Positions 17,153 to 26,521 of a stretch of 64,000 bases of DNA are shown here, one piece after another (position 1 is the stretch's first letter; each line of letters begins with the position of its first letter). Source of the DNA: Janibacter endophyticus (GTDB lineage Bacteria; Actinomycetota; Actinomycetes; Actinomycetales; Dermatophilaceae). The notes below the pieces were generated by a model. That model was not told where the DNA came from. It saw only the letters and a program-made list of their open reading frames with translations, and did no database searches. The stretch is from NCBI RefSeq assembly GCF_016888335.1, contig NZ_JAFEJG010000004.1, forward strand, positions 2,526,835 to 2,590,834. Reading direction: 5' to 3'. Position numbers and translations under genes: made by a program.

Positions 17153-20100
17153 TCACCGGGTGACCGAGCGCAGCACGCGCAGCGCCACGGAGAGCGCCGC
17201 GACGGTGGGGGTGGCAAGCGAGCGGATGCCCGGCAGTGAGGTCTCCACCCGCTCCCACGACTCGCCGTGGGCCTCGAGCCACTCCTCGAGGCGCTCCTGC
17301 GGGATGGCGTCGTCGGCACCGGCGTCGAGGACCGACCGGGCCAGGCTCTGCAGGGTCGCGTAGAGGTCATCCCGCAGCGCCCCCCTCGCCAGGCTGTCCC
17401 AACGCTCCGCACGCGGCAGGGCGGTGACCCGGTGGAGGAGGTCGTCGATCCCGAACTTCTCCGAGACGAGGTAGTAGAGCGCCGCGACGTCACGCGGTGA
17501 CCTGCCGTTGTCTGCGGCGATGTCGGTGATGTCGAGCAGCGAGTACGAGTCGAGCAGCGAGCTGGTCCAGGCCGCCAGGTCCTCGGGCACCCCGTCGTCG
17601 ACGAGGCGGGCCGTGTCGTCGGCAAGGCGCCGCGCCTCCGTGCCCTGCAGGAGGTCGCCGACCTCCCGGCCGAGCTCGGCGACCACGGGCGCGAAGCGCT
17701 CGATCTCGCCGCGGATGTCCAGGCGTCCCGGGCGTGCGGCGAGGAACCACCGGACGCTGCGGTCGAGGAGCCGCCGGAACTCGAGGTAGAGCCGGGTCTG
17801 CACCTGCGTCGGGACGACGTTGTCCAGCGCCTCGACCTCGGCCACGAAGTCGCTGAGCCGGAAGACCTCGCGGGCGACGAGGAAGGCACGGGCGACCTGC
17901 TCGGCGCTGGCGCCGGTCTCGTCGACCGCCCGGTGGACGAAGGTGATGCCGCCTCGGTTGACGACGTCGTTGGCCAGGACGGTCGTGACGATCTGCCGAC
18001 GAAGGGGGTGGCCCGCCACGGCGTCGGGGAAGGACTCGCGGATCCGCTCGGGGAAGTACGACCGGAGCAGGCCCTCTGTCGCGTCGTCGTCCGGCGTCGC
18101 GGAGGCCAGGAGGTCCTCCTTGAGCGCCAGCTTGCTGTAGGCGATGAGGACCGACAGCTCGGGCGAGGTGAGGCCGTGCCCCGAGCCCAGCCGCTCCTCC
18201 ACCTCGGAGACCGAGGGGAGGAACTCGAGCTCGCGGTCCAGGTCACCGCGCCGCTCGAGCGAGCGCATGAGCCCCTCGTGGACGGGGAGCATGTCTCCCC
18301 TCTGGGCGCGGGCGTTGCCGAGGAGGACGTTCTGCTCGTAGTTGTCGCGCAGGACCATCGCCGCGACCTCGTCGGTCATCGAGGCGAGCAGCTCGACCCG
18401 TCCGTCCTCGTCCAGGCCGCCCTCCCGGACGACCTCGCCGAGGAGGATCTTGATGTTGACCTCGTGGTCGCTCGTGTCCACGCCGGCGGAGTTGTCGATG
18501 GCGTCGGTGTTGATGCGCACCCCGTGCTGCGCGGCCTCGATCCGGCCGCGCTGGGTCGCCCCGAGGTTGCCTCCCTCGCCGACGACCTTGGTCCGCAGGT
18601 CCTTGCCGTCGACGCGGTAGGCGTCACCGGCGCGGTCACCGACGTCGCCGTTGCTCTCGTCAGATGCCTTGATGTAGGTGCCGATGCCGCCGTTCCACAG
18701 CAGGTCGACGGGCGCGAGCAGGATCGCGTGGATGAGGTCGTTCGGCGCCATGTCGGTCGGCCCGTCGAGGCCGAGCACCTCGGCCGCCTCGGCGCTGACC
18801 GGCACCGACTTCGCGGTCCGCGGCCACACCCCGCCACCCTCGCTGATCAGCTCGCTGTCGTAGTCCTCCCAGGAGCTGCGGGGCAGCTCGAAGAGGCGGC
18901 GCCGCTCGGCGTGCGAGGGACCGGCGTCGGGCGAGGGGTCGATGAAGATGTGCCGGTGGTCGAAGGCCGCCACGAGCCGGATGTGCTCGGAGAGCAGCAT
19001 GCCGTTGCCGAAGACGTCGCCCGACATGTCGCCGATGCCGACGACGGTGAAGTCCTCGCTCTGGGTGTCGACGCCCATCTCCCGGAAGTGCCGCTTGACC
19101 GACTCCCAGGCACCCCGGGCGGTGATGCCCATGCCCTTGTGGTCGTAGCCGATCGAACCTCCCGAGGCGAAGGCGTCGCCGAGCCAGAAGCCGTACTCCT
19201 GCGAGATCGAGTTCGCGAGGTCCGAGAAGGTGGCGGTCCCCTTGTCGGCGGCGACGACGAGGTACGGGTCGTCCCCGTCGTGCCGTACCACCCGCTCGGG
19301 CGGCACGATCTCCGCGCCGTCACGGTTGTCCGTGATGTCGAGCAGGCCGGAGATGAACTGCCGGTAGGCCACTCGCCCCGCCTCCATCCAGGCGTCCCGG
19401 TCCTCGGCCGGGTCGGGGAGGTCCTTGGCGAAGAACCCGCCCTTGCTGCCGGTGGGGACGATGACGGCGTTCTTGACCATCTGGGCCTTGACCAGGCCGA
19501 GGACCTCGGTGCGGAAGTCGTCGCGCCGGTCGCTCCAGCGCAGCCCGCCACGGGCGACCGCCCCGAAGCGCAGGTGCACGCCCTCGACCATGGGCGAGCA
19601 GACCCAGATCTCGAAGGCGGGCCAGGGCTTGGGCATGCCCGGCACCTCGCCGGGGACGAGCTTGAGGCTGATCCGGTCGAGCGGGGCGCCCTCGTCGTCG
19701 AGCTGGTAGTAGCTCGTCCGGAGGGTCGCGGTGATGACCCCGACGAAGGCTCGGAGCACCCGGTCGTGCGCGAGGGAGGACACGTCGTCGAGCGCCGTGC
19801 TGATCCGCTCACGGATCTCGTCCTCCTGCTCCTGCCGCTCGTCGGGCCCCACCTCGCGGTCCGGGTCGAACCGGGCCGCGAAGAGAGCCACGATGTCCCG
19901 CGCCACCCCGGGGTGCTCGACGAGCGCCTCGGCGAGCGAGCGCAGGCTCCACGTCGAGCGGGTCTGCCGCAGGTACTTCGCGACCGTCCGCAGCAGCGCG
20001 ACCTCGCGCCAGGTGAGCCCGGCGCGGATGATCAGCGTGTTGAGGAGGTCGGACTCGGCTCGCCCGGACCACATGGCGTCGACGGCGTCCTCGACGAGGC

Positions 20101-21922
20101 AACGGAGCTCCTCGTGGGTGTGCTGCTCCCAGACCTTCGCGTCGCTCACCTTGAGCCCGAAGTCGTAGACGCCGAGCCGCTCACCGTCGGTCCGGGTGAG
20201 GACGTAGGGCTCCTCGTCGACGACCTCGAGCCCGAGGTCGTGGAAGATCGGCATGGCCTGGGCCAGCGACACCCGGTCGATGCTGAAGAGCTTGAAGCGC
20301 CGGATCCGCGAGATGTCATCACCGGTGGAGCTGTGCCGCGGGTGGTACAGCACGCCGGTGAAGCGCCGCTCCTCGCCGATCTCGACGAGGTTCTTGAGGT
20401 CGGCGACGGCCTGGCTGACCTCGAAGTCGTCCTGGTAGTCGACGGGGAAGCCGTCGGCGAAGGGGGTGAGCAGCTCCTCGGCGCGCTCACCAACGAGCCG
20501 CTTGGCTGCGAGCTCGAGGTCCTCGGTCCAGGTGCGGGACGCCCGGGTGACCTCTCGGGCCAGTGCGGTCATCTCCTCGGGGGACGGTGCGTGCACCGGT
20601 CCTCCGTCGGAGCTGCGCAGGACGTAGTACAGCCGTGCGAGGGAGTCCTCGCTGACATGGGCGGTGAAGCTCGTCTCGTCGGCCCCGACGCACTCCTGGA
20701 TGATCTCCTCGATCCGGCGACGGACCGTCGTGGTGTAGCGGTCACGCGGGAGGTAGACGAGGGCGCTCACGGACTGCGCGTGGTCGTGCGCCCGGAGGAA
20801 GACAGCGGCCCGTCGCATCGTCTCCAGCCGCAGCACCTCGTGGACGGTCTCCTCGAGCACGTCGACGGGGGCCTGGAAGAGCTCGTCCCGCGGGAAGGTC
20901 TCGAGCAGCCGCAGGACGCGTGCGCCCGAGTGCGAGTCCGCGCTCCAGCCGGCGGACTGGAGGATGGCGTCGACCTTGGTCCGGACGACGGGGATGCTCA
21001 TGACCGTGTCGGTGTAGGCCCGCGAGGTCAGCAACCCGATGATCCGGGTCTCGCGCAGGGCACCGTCAGCCTCCCAGCGGACGGCGATGTGCTCGGGGTA
21101 GGTCATCCGGTGGACGGTGGACCGGGCGGTGCCCTTGCCGACCCGCACCCCGAGCACCCCGTCGGCGATGAGTGCCTCCGGCTCGCTCAGCTGACAGGCA
21201 TCGTCGGCAAGGATGCCCAGACCCGTGCCCGCGACCGGCTCGAGTCGGCCGTCGCGCACGGCGTGGTCACGGACCCCGAGGAAGGTGAGGTGGTTCGCGG
21301 TGAGCCAGCGCAGCAGCTCGGCGGCCTCGGCGAGCTCGGGTGAGTCGGCGCCGTCGGCGATCTCGTCCGCGAGCCGGAGGGTGCGCTCCTCCATCGCGGA
21401 CCAGTCCTCGACCGCTGCCCGGACGTCCTCGAGGACCTGGCGCACCTCGGCCTCGAGCTCCTCGTCGCCGTCCTGCACGGGCGACTCGATGTGCATCCAC
21501 GACTCGGCGATCGTGTCGCCCTCGAGCTCAGACACGACGTCGGCGTCGAGGACCTCGGTCAGCGTGCCGTCGGCGTCACGCCGGACGGCGAGCTGGGGGT
21601 GGATGAGGAGGCTCACGCGGTGCCCGGTCCGCTCGAGCAGTCCCACGACGGAGTCGACGAGGAAGGGCCGGTCGTCGGTGACGATGTCGATCGCACCGTC
21701 GGCCGCCTGGACGATCGACTCACCGGGCCCGCGTCGCTGCGCGGCGCGACGGTGCCTCGCGGCGAGGGCCACCAGCGCGTCCGGCGATCGCCCGGCGACC
21801 TGCGCCAGCTCGATGTGCCGCAGGTAGCGACGCACGTAGGTGGGGTCCTCCCCGGCCGAGACGGCCGCGGTCACGGCCTCCTCGACGAGCTCGGAGGAAG
21901 AGTCGACAAAGGACGGAACCAT
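17153..21922 (-). CDS. gdh: Large NAD-specific glutamate dehydrogenase (GDH-180 class)
   Basis: 1589 residues, the normal size for the 180-kDa NAD-GDH family of actinobacteria and proteobacteria, which oxidises glutamate to 2-oxoglutarate and ammonia. A long N-terminal regulatory half (ACT-like segments) is followed by the catalytic domain. FGAVARGGLRWSDRRDDFRTEVLGLVKAQ and VPTGSKGGFFAKDL mark the glutamate/NAD active site near 790-840, and GIGDMSGDVFGNGM the nucleotide-binding part. In mycobacteria the enzyme is controlled by GarA, whose gene is not seen here. It is monocistronic. Two GRCGAAGGGG repeats lie inside it in different reading registers (17998 and 20456). Confidence 0.95.
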   Translation of the reverse strand: MVPSFVDSSSELVEEAVTAAVSAGEDPTYVRRYLRHIELAQVAGRSPDALVALAARHRRAAQRRGPGESIVQAADGAIDIVTDDRPFLVDSVVGLLERTGHRVSLLIHPQLAVRRDADGTLTEVLDADVVSELEGDTIAESWMHIESPVQDGDEELEAEVRQVLEDVRAAVEDWSAMEERTLRLADEIADGADSPELAEAAELLRWLTANHLTFLGVRDHAVRDGRLEPVAGTGLGILADDACQLSEPEALIADGVLGVRVGKGTARSTVHRMTYPEHIAVRWEADGALRETRIIGLLTSRAYTDTVMSIPVVRTKVDAILQSAGWSADSHSGARVLRLLETFPRDELFQAPVDVLEETVHEVLRLETMRRAAVFLRAHDHAQSVSALVYLPRDRYTTTVRRRIEEIIQECVGADETSFTAHVSEDSLARLYYVLRSSDGGPVHAPSPEEMTALAREVTRASRTWTEDLELAAKRLVGERAEELLTPFADGFPVDYQDDFEVSQAVADLKNLVEIGEERRFTGVLYHPRHSSTGDDISRIRRFKLFSIDRVSLAQAMPIFHDLGLEVVDEEPYVLTRTDGERLGVYDFGLKVSDAKVWEQHTHEELRCLVEDAVDAMWSGRAESDLLNTLIIRAGLTWREVALLRTVAKYLRQTRSTWSLRSLAEALVEHPGVARDIVALFAARFDPDREVGPDERQEQEDEIRERISTALDDVSSLAHDRVLRAFVGVITATLRTSYYQLDDEGAPLDRISLKLVPGEVPGMPKPWPAFEIWVCSPMVEGVHLRFGAVARGGLRWSDRRDDFRTEVLGLVKAQMVKNAVIVPTGSKGGFFAKDLPDPAEDRDAWMEAGRVAYRQFISGLLDITDNRDGAEIVPPERVVRHDGDDPYLVVAADKGTATFSDLANSISQEYGFWLGDAFASGGSIGYDHKGMGITARGAWESVKRHFREMGVDTQSEDFTVVGIGDMSGDVFGNGMLLSEHIRLVAAFDHRHIFIDPSPDAGPSHAERRRLFELPRSSWEDYDSELISEGGGVWPRTAKSVPVSAEAAEVLGLDGPTDMAPNDLIHAILLAPVDLLWNGGIGTYIKASDESNGDVGDRAGDAYRVDGKDLRTKVVGEGGNLGATQRGRIEAAQHGVRINTDAIDNSAGVDTSDHEVNIKILLGEVVREGGLDEDGRVELLASMTDEVAAMVLRDNYEQNVLLGNARAQRGDMLPVHEGLMRSLERRGDLDRELEFLPSVSEVEERLGSGHGLTSPELSVLIAYSKLALKEDLLASATPDDDATEGLLRSYFPERIRESFPDAVAGHPLRRQIVTTVLANDVVNRGGITFVHRAVDETGASAEQVARAFLVAREVFRLSDFVAEVEALDNVVPTQVQTRLYLEFRRLLDRSVRWFLAARPGRLDIRGEIERFAPVVAELGREVGDLLQGTEARRLADDTARLVDDGVPEDLAAWTSSLLDSYSLLDITDIAADNGRSPRDVAALYYLVSEKFGIDDLLHRVTALPRAERWDSLARGALRDDLYATLQSLARSVLDAGADDAIPQERLEEWLEAHGESWERVETSLPGIRSLATPTVAALSVALRVLRSVTR

Positions 21923-21999
21923 GGTCAGGCATCCTCGATCTGCGTCTCGGTGTGCGGCCGACCTCGCTGTCGGCCTCCGGTCACCCTACGCCCGCGGCG

Positions 22000-22488
22000 T
22001 CACTCTCCGAGGCGAGCCGCGACCGCGGCCGCCTCGGCGTCGACCTCGCCCTCGAGACCCTCGGCCAGCTGGGTCTCGACGGCGCGGCCGACGATCGGGA
22101 TGGAGCACCGCAGGTCACCGTCCACGGTGAGCACGCAGCCCTCGCCCTGGGGGGTCAGCGCGACGGTGCCGTCCAGCGACACCGGCACCCCGTCGACGCG
22201 GACGGCGAGGGATCCGCGCCGGCTGCCGTCGGACTCTCCCGCACCCCAGTGCCGCTCGTCGGTCACCGTGATCCGGTCGCCGACGAAGGCCTTCATCGTG
22301 CCTGGCGCTCCGGCCGTCGAGAGATGGAGGGTGATCGTGACGACGTCACCGTCGGGGCCCTCGGTCACGGACGCCGTGGGATCGATGCCGGTCCCCTCGA
22401 TGCGCTCGGTCTGGAAGTCCTCGTCGGTGAGCAGCGCGTACACGCTGTCGCAGGGTGCCCTGAAGGGGTAGTCGCGGTGAAAACGCAT
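22000..22488 (-). CDS. DUF2505 domain protein
   Basis: 162 residues from the ATG at 22488 (MRFHRDYPFRAPCDSVYALL). The fold reads as a START/SRPBCC-like beta-barrel: alternating strands such as DGDVVTITLHLS, VGDRITVTDERHWG, SLAVRVDGVPVSLDGTVAL and CVLTVDGDLRCSIPIVG, then a C-terminal helix with an ending typical of actinobacterial DUF2505 proteins. Ligand and function are unknown. TACGGT six bases before the ATG indicates a leaderless transcript starting within the last codons of the upstream helical gene, so it may be expressed on its own as well as by read-through. Confidence 0.8.
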   Translation of the reverse strand: MRFHRDYPFRAPCDSVYALLTDEDFQTERIEGTGIDPTASVTEGPDGDVVTITLHLSTAGAPGTMKAFVGDRITVTDERHWGAGESDGSRRGSLAVRVDGVPVSLDGTVALTPQGEGCVLTVDGDLRCSIPIVGRAVETQLAEGLEGEVDAEAAAVAARLGE

Positions 22489-22492
22489 GAGG

Positions 22493-22987
22493 TCACCGTA
22501 ATGACCTGGTGACCTCTTCGGCGCGCTGGGCGAGGGCGCCGCGTCGACGTTCGAGCAGCGTCGTGGTGCGGGCCAGCCGCCGGGCGAGGCGCTGAGCCAC
22601 CTCCTGCCTCGCCTCATCGGCTGCGGTCGAGGCCTCGCCGACGATCCCCCACCCCTGCACGAGCGCCCCGTCCTCGAGGACCATGCCGACCGAGGCAGCC
22701 TCTTCCTCGGCCCTGCGCACCTGCAGGCGTGCCTCCGAGAGCGCCTGGCCGTAGGCGTCGAGGGCCTCCGCCAGACCCACCATCTCGCGGGCGCAGCCCT
22801 GGGCGGCCTCGTACGCCGCGTCGAGCCGGCGCCGGTGGCCGACCGCGACGGGGCCGACCCATCCGTGCCGGGCCTGCTCCTGGTCGAGCTCCAGGCGGGC
22901 TGCCATCCTCGAGAGCTCGGCCGCGCGGCGGCGGAGCAGGGATGCCAGTGCCGCCACGGAGGCGGTGTCGCCCTGGAGAACGCTCAC
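22493..22987 (-). CDS. Helical protein with WXG-like motif
   Basis: 164 residues, entirely helical and Ala/Arg/Glu-rich. A first helix (about 7-38) ends at HGWVGPVA, placing Trp-Val-Gly at residues 43-45, where WXG100/ESAT-6 proteins have their inter-helix WXG turn. A long second helix (about 48-90) and a further hairpin follow. I did not see the C-terminal YxxxD/E secretion signal clearly. The gene overlaps its upstream partner (22984-23277) by four bases. The family assignment is a structural guess; it could equally be an unrelated helical hypothetical. Confidence 0.6.
   Translation of the reverse strand: MSVLQGDTASVAALASLLRRRAAELSRMAARLELDQEQARHGWVGPVAVGHRRRLDAAYEAAQGCAREMVGLAEALDAYGQALSEARLQVRRAEEEAASVGMVLEDGALVQGWGIVGEASTAADEARQEVAQRLARRLARTTTLLERRRGALAQRAEEVTRSLR
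22495..22500 (-). promoter_or_regulatory. -10 element, leaderless DUF2505 gene
   Basis: TACGGT on the minus strand, six bases before the ATG at 22488. It overlaps the last codons and stop of the upstream helical gene. Confidence 0.5.
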
Positions 22988-23277
22988 GCCGGGCCCTGCG
23001 GCCGGGACGGGAGCACGTCGCCGAGGTGCTGCTGGACCGTGCTCGACGAGCCGCGGCTCCCGAGGACGAGCGCCATCTCGGCCATGTCTGCGGAGACCTC
23101 TCGCAGGGCCGCGACCAGCACGTCCACCGCGTTGTCCACGGCCCGCTGCGTCGCGTGGTCGCCGACCATGGTCAGCGCGTCGAGCAGCTCGTCGCCCGTC
23201 GCGGCTGCGGCTCGACCGAGGTCACCGGCCGCTCGGCCGAGGTCGACGAGTCGATCGGGATGCGGGTGCTGTGCCAT
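22984..23277 (-). CDS. Small helical protein, WXG100-sized
   Basis: 97 residues: MAQHPHPDRLVDLGRAAGDL, then continuous amphipathic helix (AAAATGDELLDALTM, NAVDVLVAALREVSADMAEMA) and a flexible tail. Length and all-helical make-up are like ESX substrates or chaperone-like partners, but no WXG is present. First gene of a pair with the WXG-bearing 22493 gene (four-base overlap), so the two may form a heterodimer. TAGGCT lies nine bases before the ATG. Function unknown. Confidence 0.6.
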   Translation of the reverse strand: MAQHPHPDRLVDLGRAAGDLGRAAAATGDELLDALTMVGDHATQRAVDNAVDVLVAALREVSADMAEMALVLGSRGSSSTVQQHLGDVLPSRPQGPA

Positions 23278-23286
23278 GGTGCGGCC

Positions 23287-23292
23287 AGCCTA
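23287..23292 (-). promoter_or_regulatory. -10 element for the helical pair
   Basis: TAGGCT on the minus strand, nine bases before the ATG at 23277, implying a transcript with almost no leader. Confidence 0.4.
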
Positions 23293-23346
23293 GCGAGGGC
23301 GCGCGGCTCGTCCCGGTCGTCGCCCACAGGCCCGGCACCAGCTGGG

Positions 23347-23754
23347 TCATCCCTGATGGGTGACGAGGTCAGCCAGCTCCGTCACGTCGTACCAGAGCAG
23401 GTCGTCGTAGCCCTCGCCGGCCGACGTGCCCTCGCTCTCCTCCACGTGGAAGGAGACGACGTCCTCGAGCGCCACGGTGCCAGGCAGGACGACCGACCAT
23501 CCCTGCCCGTCCTGCGCCGATGGCACGTCGGCTGAGGCGACCACCCGGCGCTCCGACTTCGTGCGCCGGCGAGACCCGGCCGCGTCGAGCGCCTCGCACA
23601 TCGCCTCGAACTCCAGATCCTCCTCGTCCTCCGCCGGTCGGGCCGTGCGCTCGGCGTCGGTGACACCGAAGGCAAGCGCGGCCGGGACGGTCGTGGAGCG
23701 GGCAACCTCCGCGAGGTCCGACTCGACGAGGCCGAGATAGACGCGGCGGCTCAT
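23347..23754 (-). CDS. DUF6912-like protein
   Basis: 135 residues from an ATG at 23754 overlapping the stop of the acyltransferase gene (ATGA). It begins MSRRVYLGLVESDLAEVARS and contains EEDLEFEAMCEALDAAGS, the order seen in the actinobacterial DUF6912 family (short beta strand, helix, acidic E-E-L-E-Y/F-xAM segment). A final acidic helix precedes WYDVTELADLV. No function is known. The open frame to the left of 23754 continues upstream in the acyltransferase region but out of that gene's phase, so the overlapping ATG is the sensible start. Confidence 0.65.
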   Translation of the reverse strand: MSRRVYLGLVESDLAEVARSTTVPAALAFGVTDAERTARPAEDEEDLEFEAMCEALDAAGSRRRTKSERRVVASADVPSAQDGQGWSVVLPGTVALEDVVSFHVEESEGTSAGEGYDDLLWYDVTELADLVTHQG

Positions 23755-25175
23755 CGGCGGCCCTTGGCCCGCGGGCTGCTGCGCAGCTCGGCGAGCGCCT
23801 CCCCGATGGACTGGGCGAGGACGTCCGCGTCGGGCATGCCGTTGCGGTCGGCGTTGAGGCCGAAGTAGACCCCGCCGTCGTAGGAGGTCAGGCCGATGGC
23901 GATGGCCTGCCCCCGCCCGAGCGGCATGACCGGGTAGGTCGCGAGGAGTCGCGCGCCACCGGCGTACAGGGGCTGCTGAGGGCCGGGGACGTTGGTCACG
24001 ACAAGGTTGAAGAGACGCCGGGTCATCGCCGATCCCGTGCGTGCCCCGAGCGAGTGCAGGGTCGGTGGCGCGAACCCTCCGAGCGCCGACAGCGACGCGG
24101 CGTCGACGGCCTGCGTGGTCTCCATCTGCTGGCGCATGGAGAAGGCGATCTGGTGCAGGCGCATGGACGGGCTGGGCTCGCCGACGGGCAGGTCGACGAA
24201 GCAGGCGGTGAGCCGGGCCCCGGACCAGTGGTCGCCCGTCTCGTCGTACACGCTCACCGGGACCATCGCCCGGACGGTGGCCGCGCTGGACAGGTGCTCG
24301 CCGCGGCTCTGCAGCCAGGTCCGCAGGGCTCCGGTGATCGTCGCGAGGACGACGTCGTTGATCGTGACGTCCTCGACGTAGCGGCCCCGGGTGAGCGTCG
24401 TCCGGATCGCCCGGTAGTCCTTGAGGTCGGTCCGCACCATGTGCCAGCGGCGGGCGGCGGAGACGTTGACCTTGAGCGGCGACTCGGGCGCCGGACGGGC
24501 ACCGACCTTGGCCAGCGTCGTCACGAGGCCCCCAGCCACGTCGACGATGCGACGGCCGGCCTCGGTCGCGTCGTTGAGGCCGCCGCGCACGCTGTCCAGG
24601 GCCTGCCCGGGGCGTCGGACAGTGTCGAGGAGCGCATCGGTCACGAGACGCACGGACGAAGGGGAGCCGGTCCCGGGCGCCGCGGAACCCTCTGTCGGCG
24701 CACTGTCGGGGTCGATGAGGAGGTGCCCGATGTCGACCGCGTTGATGCCGTCGACGAGCGCCTGGTGCGCCTTGGTCACGATGGCGAAGCGGCCCTCCGT
24801 CAGCCCCTCGACGAAGTAGACCTCCCACAGCGGCCGGCCGCGGTCGAGCGGCCGGGAGGTGATCCGGGCGACGAACTCCTCGAGCTGGTCGTCATCCCCG
24901 GGACGGGGCAGCGCCGAGCGCCGGACGTGGTAGCTGAGGTCGAAGTCCTCGTCGTCGACCCAGACCGGGTTTGCCAGCCGGATCGGCACGTTCTGCACCC
25001 GCTGACGGTAGCGGGGCGAGCTCGCGATCCGGTCGGCGATGAGCGCGACGAGGCTGTCGTAGTCGAAGCCGTCGGCCGGAGGCTCGAAGATCATCACCGA
25101 CCCGACGTGCATCGGCAGGTTGGCGTCCTCGAGGTAGAGGAAGGAGGAGTCGAGGGCGGACAGGCGCTGAGTCAC
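23751..25175 (-). CDS. Wax ester synthase/diacylglycerol acyltransferase family protein
   Basis: 474 residues, the usual size for bacterial WS/DGAT enzymes that make storage triacylglycerol or wax esters from acyl-CoA. It opens with the family signature MTQRLSALDSSFLYLED and has PLWEVYFVEGL, NDVVLATITGALRTWL and a C-terminal VTNVPGPQQPLYAGG. The active-site motif normally HHxxxDG reads HQALVDG at 137-143, so the second (catalytic) His is Gln. Activity may be altered or lost, unless this is a natural subfamily variant. GTG start without a clear ribosome-binding site. Confidence 0.88.
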   Translation of the reverse strand: MTQRLSALDSSFLYLEDANLPMHVGSVMIFEPPADGFDYDSLVALIADRIASSPRYRQRVQNVPIRLANPVWVDDEDFDLSYHVRRSALPRPGDDDQLEEFVARITSRPLDRGRPLWEVYFVEGLTEGRFAIVTKAHQALVDGINAVDIGHLLIDPDSAPTEGSAAPGTGSPSSVRLVTDALLDTVRRPGQALDSVRGGLNDATEAGRRIVDVAGGLVTTLAKVGARPAPESPLKVNVSAARRWHMVRTDLKDYRAIRTTLTRGRYVEDVTINDVVLATITGALRTWLQSRGEHLSSAATVRAMVPVSVYDETGDHWSGARLTACFVDLPVGEPSPSMRLHQIAFSMRQQMETTQAVDAASLSALGGFAPPTLHSLGARTGSAMTRRLFNLVVTNVPGPQQPLYAGGARLLATYPVMPLGRGQAIAIGLTSYDGGVYFGLNADRNGMPDADVLAQSIGEALAELRSSPRAKGRR

Positions 25176-25225
25176 CCGGACATGCTCTCATCAGGCCCCG
25201 GCTCACAGTGCCGCATGGCCCGATC

Positions 25226-26521
25226 TCAGGTCCGGGCGAAGGGCCGACGCCGGCGCGCCGAGGCGTGCCCGGTCGGCTCTGGATCGCCGGTCATCACTCC
25301 GGCCATCCGGCTGAGTGCCTGGCGGACCGGACTCTGCGGCGCCGACTCCGCCAGGGTCGCCCCCCGGAGCACCGCGGCATCGAGCGCCGCCGGGTCGTCG
25401 GGCAGGAAGGCCGCGACATCGATGCCTGCGAAGCGCTGCAGGGACTCGGTGATCCGACGCTGCGGGTCGGGCCCGACCGCACCGGGGCGCACCCGGTTGA
25501 CGACCACCTGCGGCGCAGGGCTCGGGATGCCGGCCAAGGACTGCACCGCGCGCACGAGACGCTGCAGCCCCACGGGGTCGGCGCTCCCGACGACGACCAG
25601 CTCGTCGGAGTGCTCCAGTGCCGTGAGCGTCGCGGCGTTGCGTCGCGGCGCGGCCGTGTCGTAGGACAGCTCCTCGTCGTCCTCGACGCAGAAGCCGAGG
25701 TCGAGGACGACGACCGGTGCGAGGAGGCGAGAGAGCTCCAGGACGTGCTCGACCGCGGCCGCCCGGACCTCGGGCCACCGCGCTGGGCTGCCGATGCCGG
25801 AGATGACGCGCAGCCCTGGGGAGACCTCGGGTGCCAGCCCCGCGAGCGCATGGAGATCGAGTCGTCCCAGCTCGGAGGCCCGGGCTGCCGCCGCGATGCC
25901 CGGTGCCTCGTCGAGCATGGAGAGCACCTGCGCGACCGCCGCCCCGTACGTGTCGAGGTCGACGAGGACGACGGGTGTCCCCCGGGCCGCGATCTCGGCG
26001 GCCAGGTTGACCGCGACCGTGGTGCGTCCGGGAGCCCCCGTCGGCCCCCACACTGCGAGGACCCGCCCGGGCCCGCCCTCACCGGGGGTCGCGCTCTCGT
26101 CCGGCACCTCCGGGCAGGCATCGCTCGCGGCACTCTCCTGCGCCGAGAGCAGACGCTGCACGGGGTCGTCCTGACTTCCTTCCCCGTCGATGCGGCTGCT
26201 CAGCTCGGCGGGGTCCATGCCGGGGTGGACGAAGGTGGCCACGCCCATCTGTCGCAGGGACCGCTCGGTGTGCTCCGCCCCGTCCGGGGTCGCCCCGACG
26301 ACCCTCAACCCGGTGCGGGCAAGGGTCAGGACGGCCTCCCTGTCGACCCCGCGGACGTCCGCCGCGATGATCGCGACATCGCCGTGCCCCGCGGCGGCAG
26401 CGCCGAGAAGGTCGGCGAGATCAGGGCATCGCCGGACGACACTCAGTCCGGGCACCTCCCCCAGCCGGGAGGCCATGGCTGACTCCCAGGAGTGCCCGAC
26501 GGCGACGAGGAGCTCGGTCAT
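25226..26521 (-). CDS. TadZ/CpaE-like MinD-family ATPase
   Basis: 431 residues from the ATG at 26521, which overlaps the SAF gene stop (ATGA). A receiver-like N-terminal domain (1-135) lacks an obvious phosphoacceptor. A MinD/ParA-like ATPase domain follows, with a deviant Walker A (WGPTGAPGRTTVAVNLA: Arg in place of the second Lys), a VVLVDLDTYGAAVAQ switch and VVVLDLGF. TadZ/CpaE proteins position the Tad machinery at the cell pole. The gene forms an operon with the SAF protein and completes the Tad set at 5.7-10.4 kb. An open frame extending upstream to 27475 overlaps the SAF gene and is not real. Confidence 0.82.
   Translation of the reverse strand: MTELLVAVGHSWESAMASRLGEVPGLSVVRRCPDLADLLGAAAAGHGDVAIIAADVRGVDREAVLTLARTGLRVVGATPDGAEHTERSLRQMGVATFVHPGMDPAELSSRIDGEGSQDDPVQRLLSAQESAASDACPEVPDESATPGEGGPGRVLAVWGPTGAPGRTTVAVNLAAEIAARGTPVVLVDLDTYGAAVAQVLSMLDEAPGIAAAARASELGRLDLHALAGLAPEVSPGLRVISGIGSPARWPEVRAAAVEHVLELSRLLAPVVVLDLGFCVEDDEELSYDTAAPRRNAATLTALEHSDELVVVGSADPVGLQRLVRAVQSLAGIPSPAPQVVVNRVRPGAVGPDPQRRITESLQRFAGIDVAAFLPDDPAALDAAVLRGATLAESAPQSPVRQALSRMAGVMTGDPEPTGHASARRRRPFART

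Noticed and set aside
17933..21343. A 1136-codon open frame antisense to the glutamate dehydrogenase
   Set aside because: It is the complement of a clear gene; its composition (Asp/Val/Gly/Leu-rich, with no domain) is the expected shadow of high-GC codon use.
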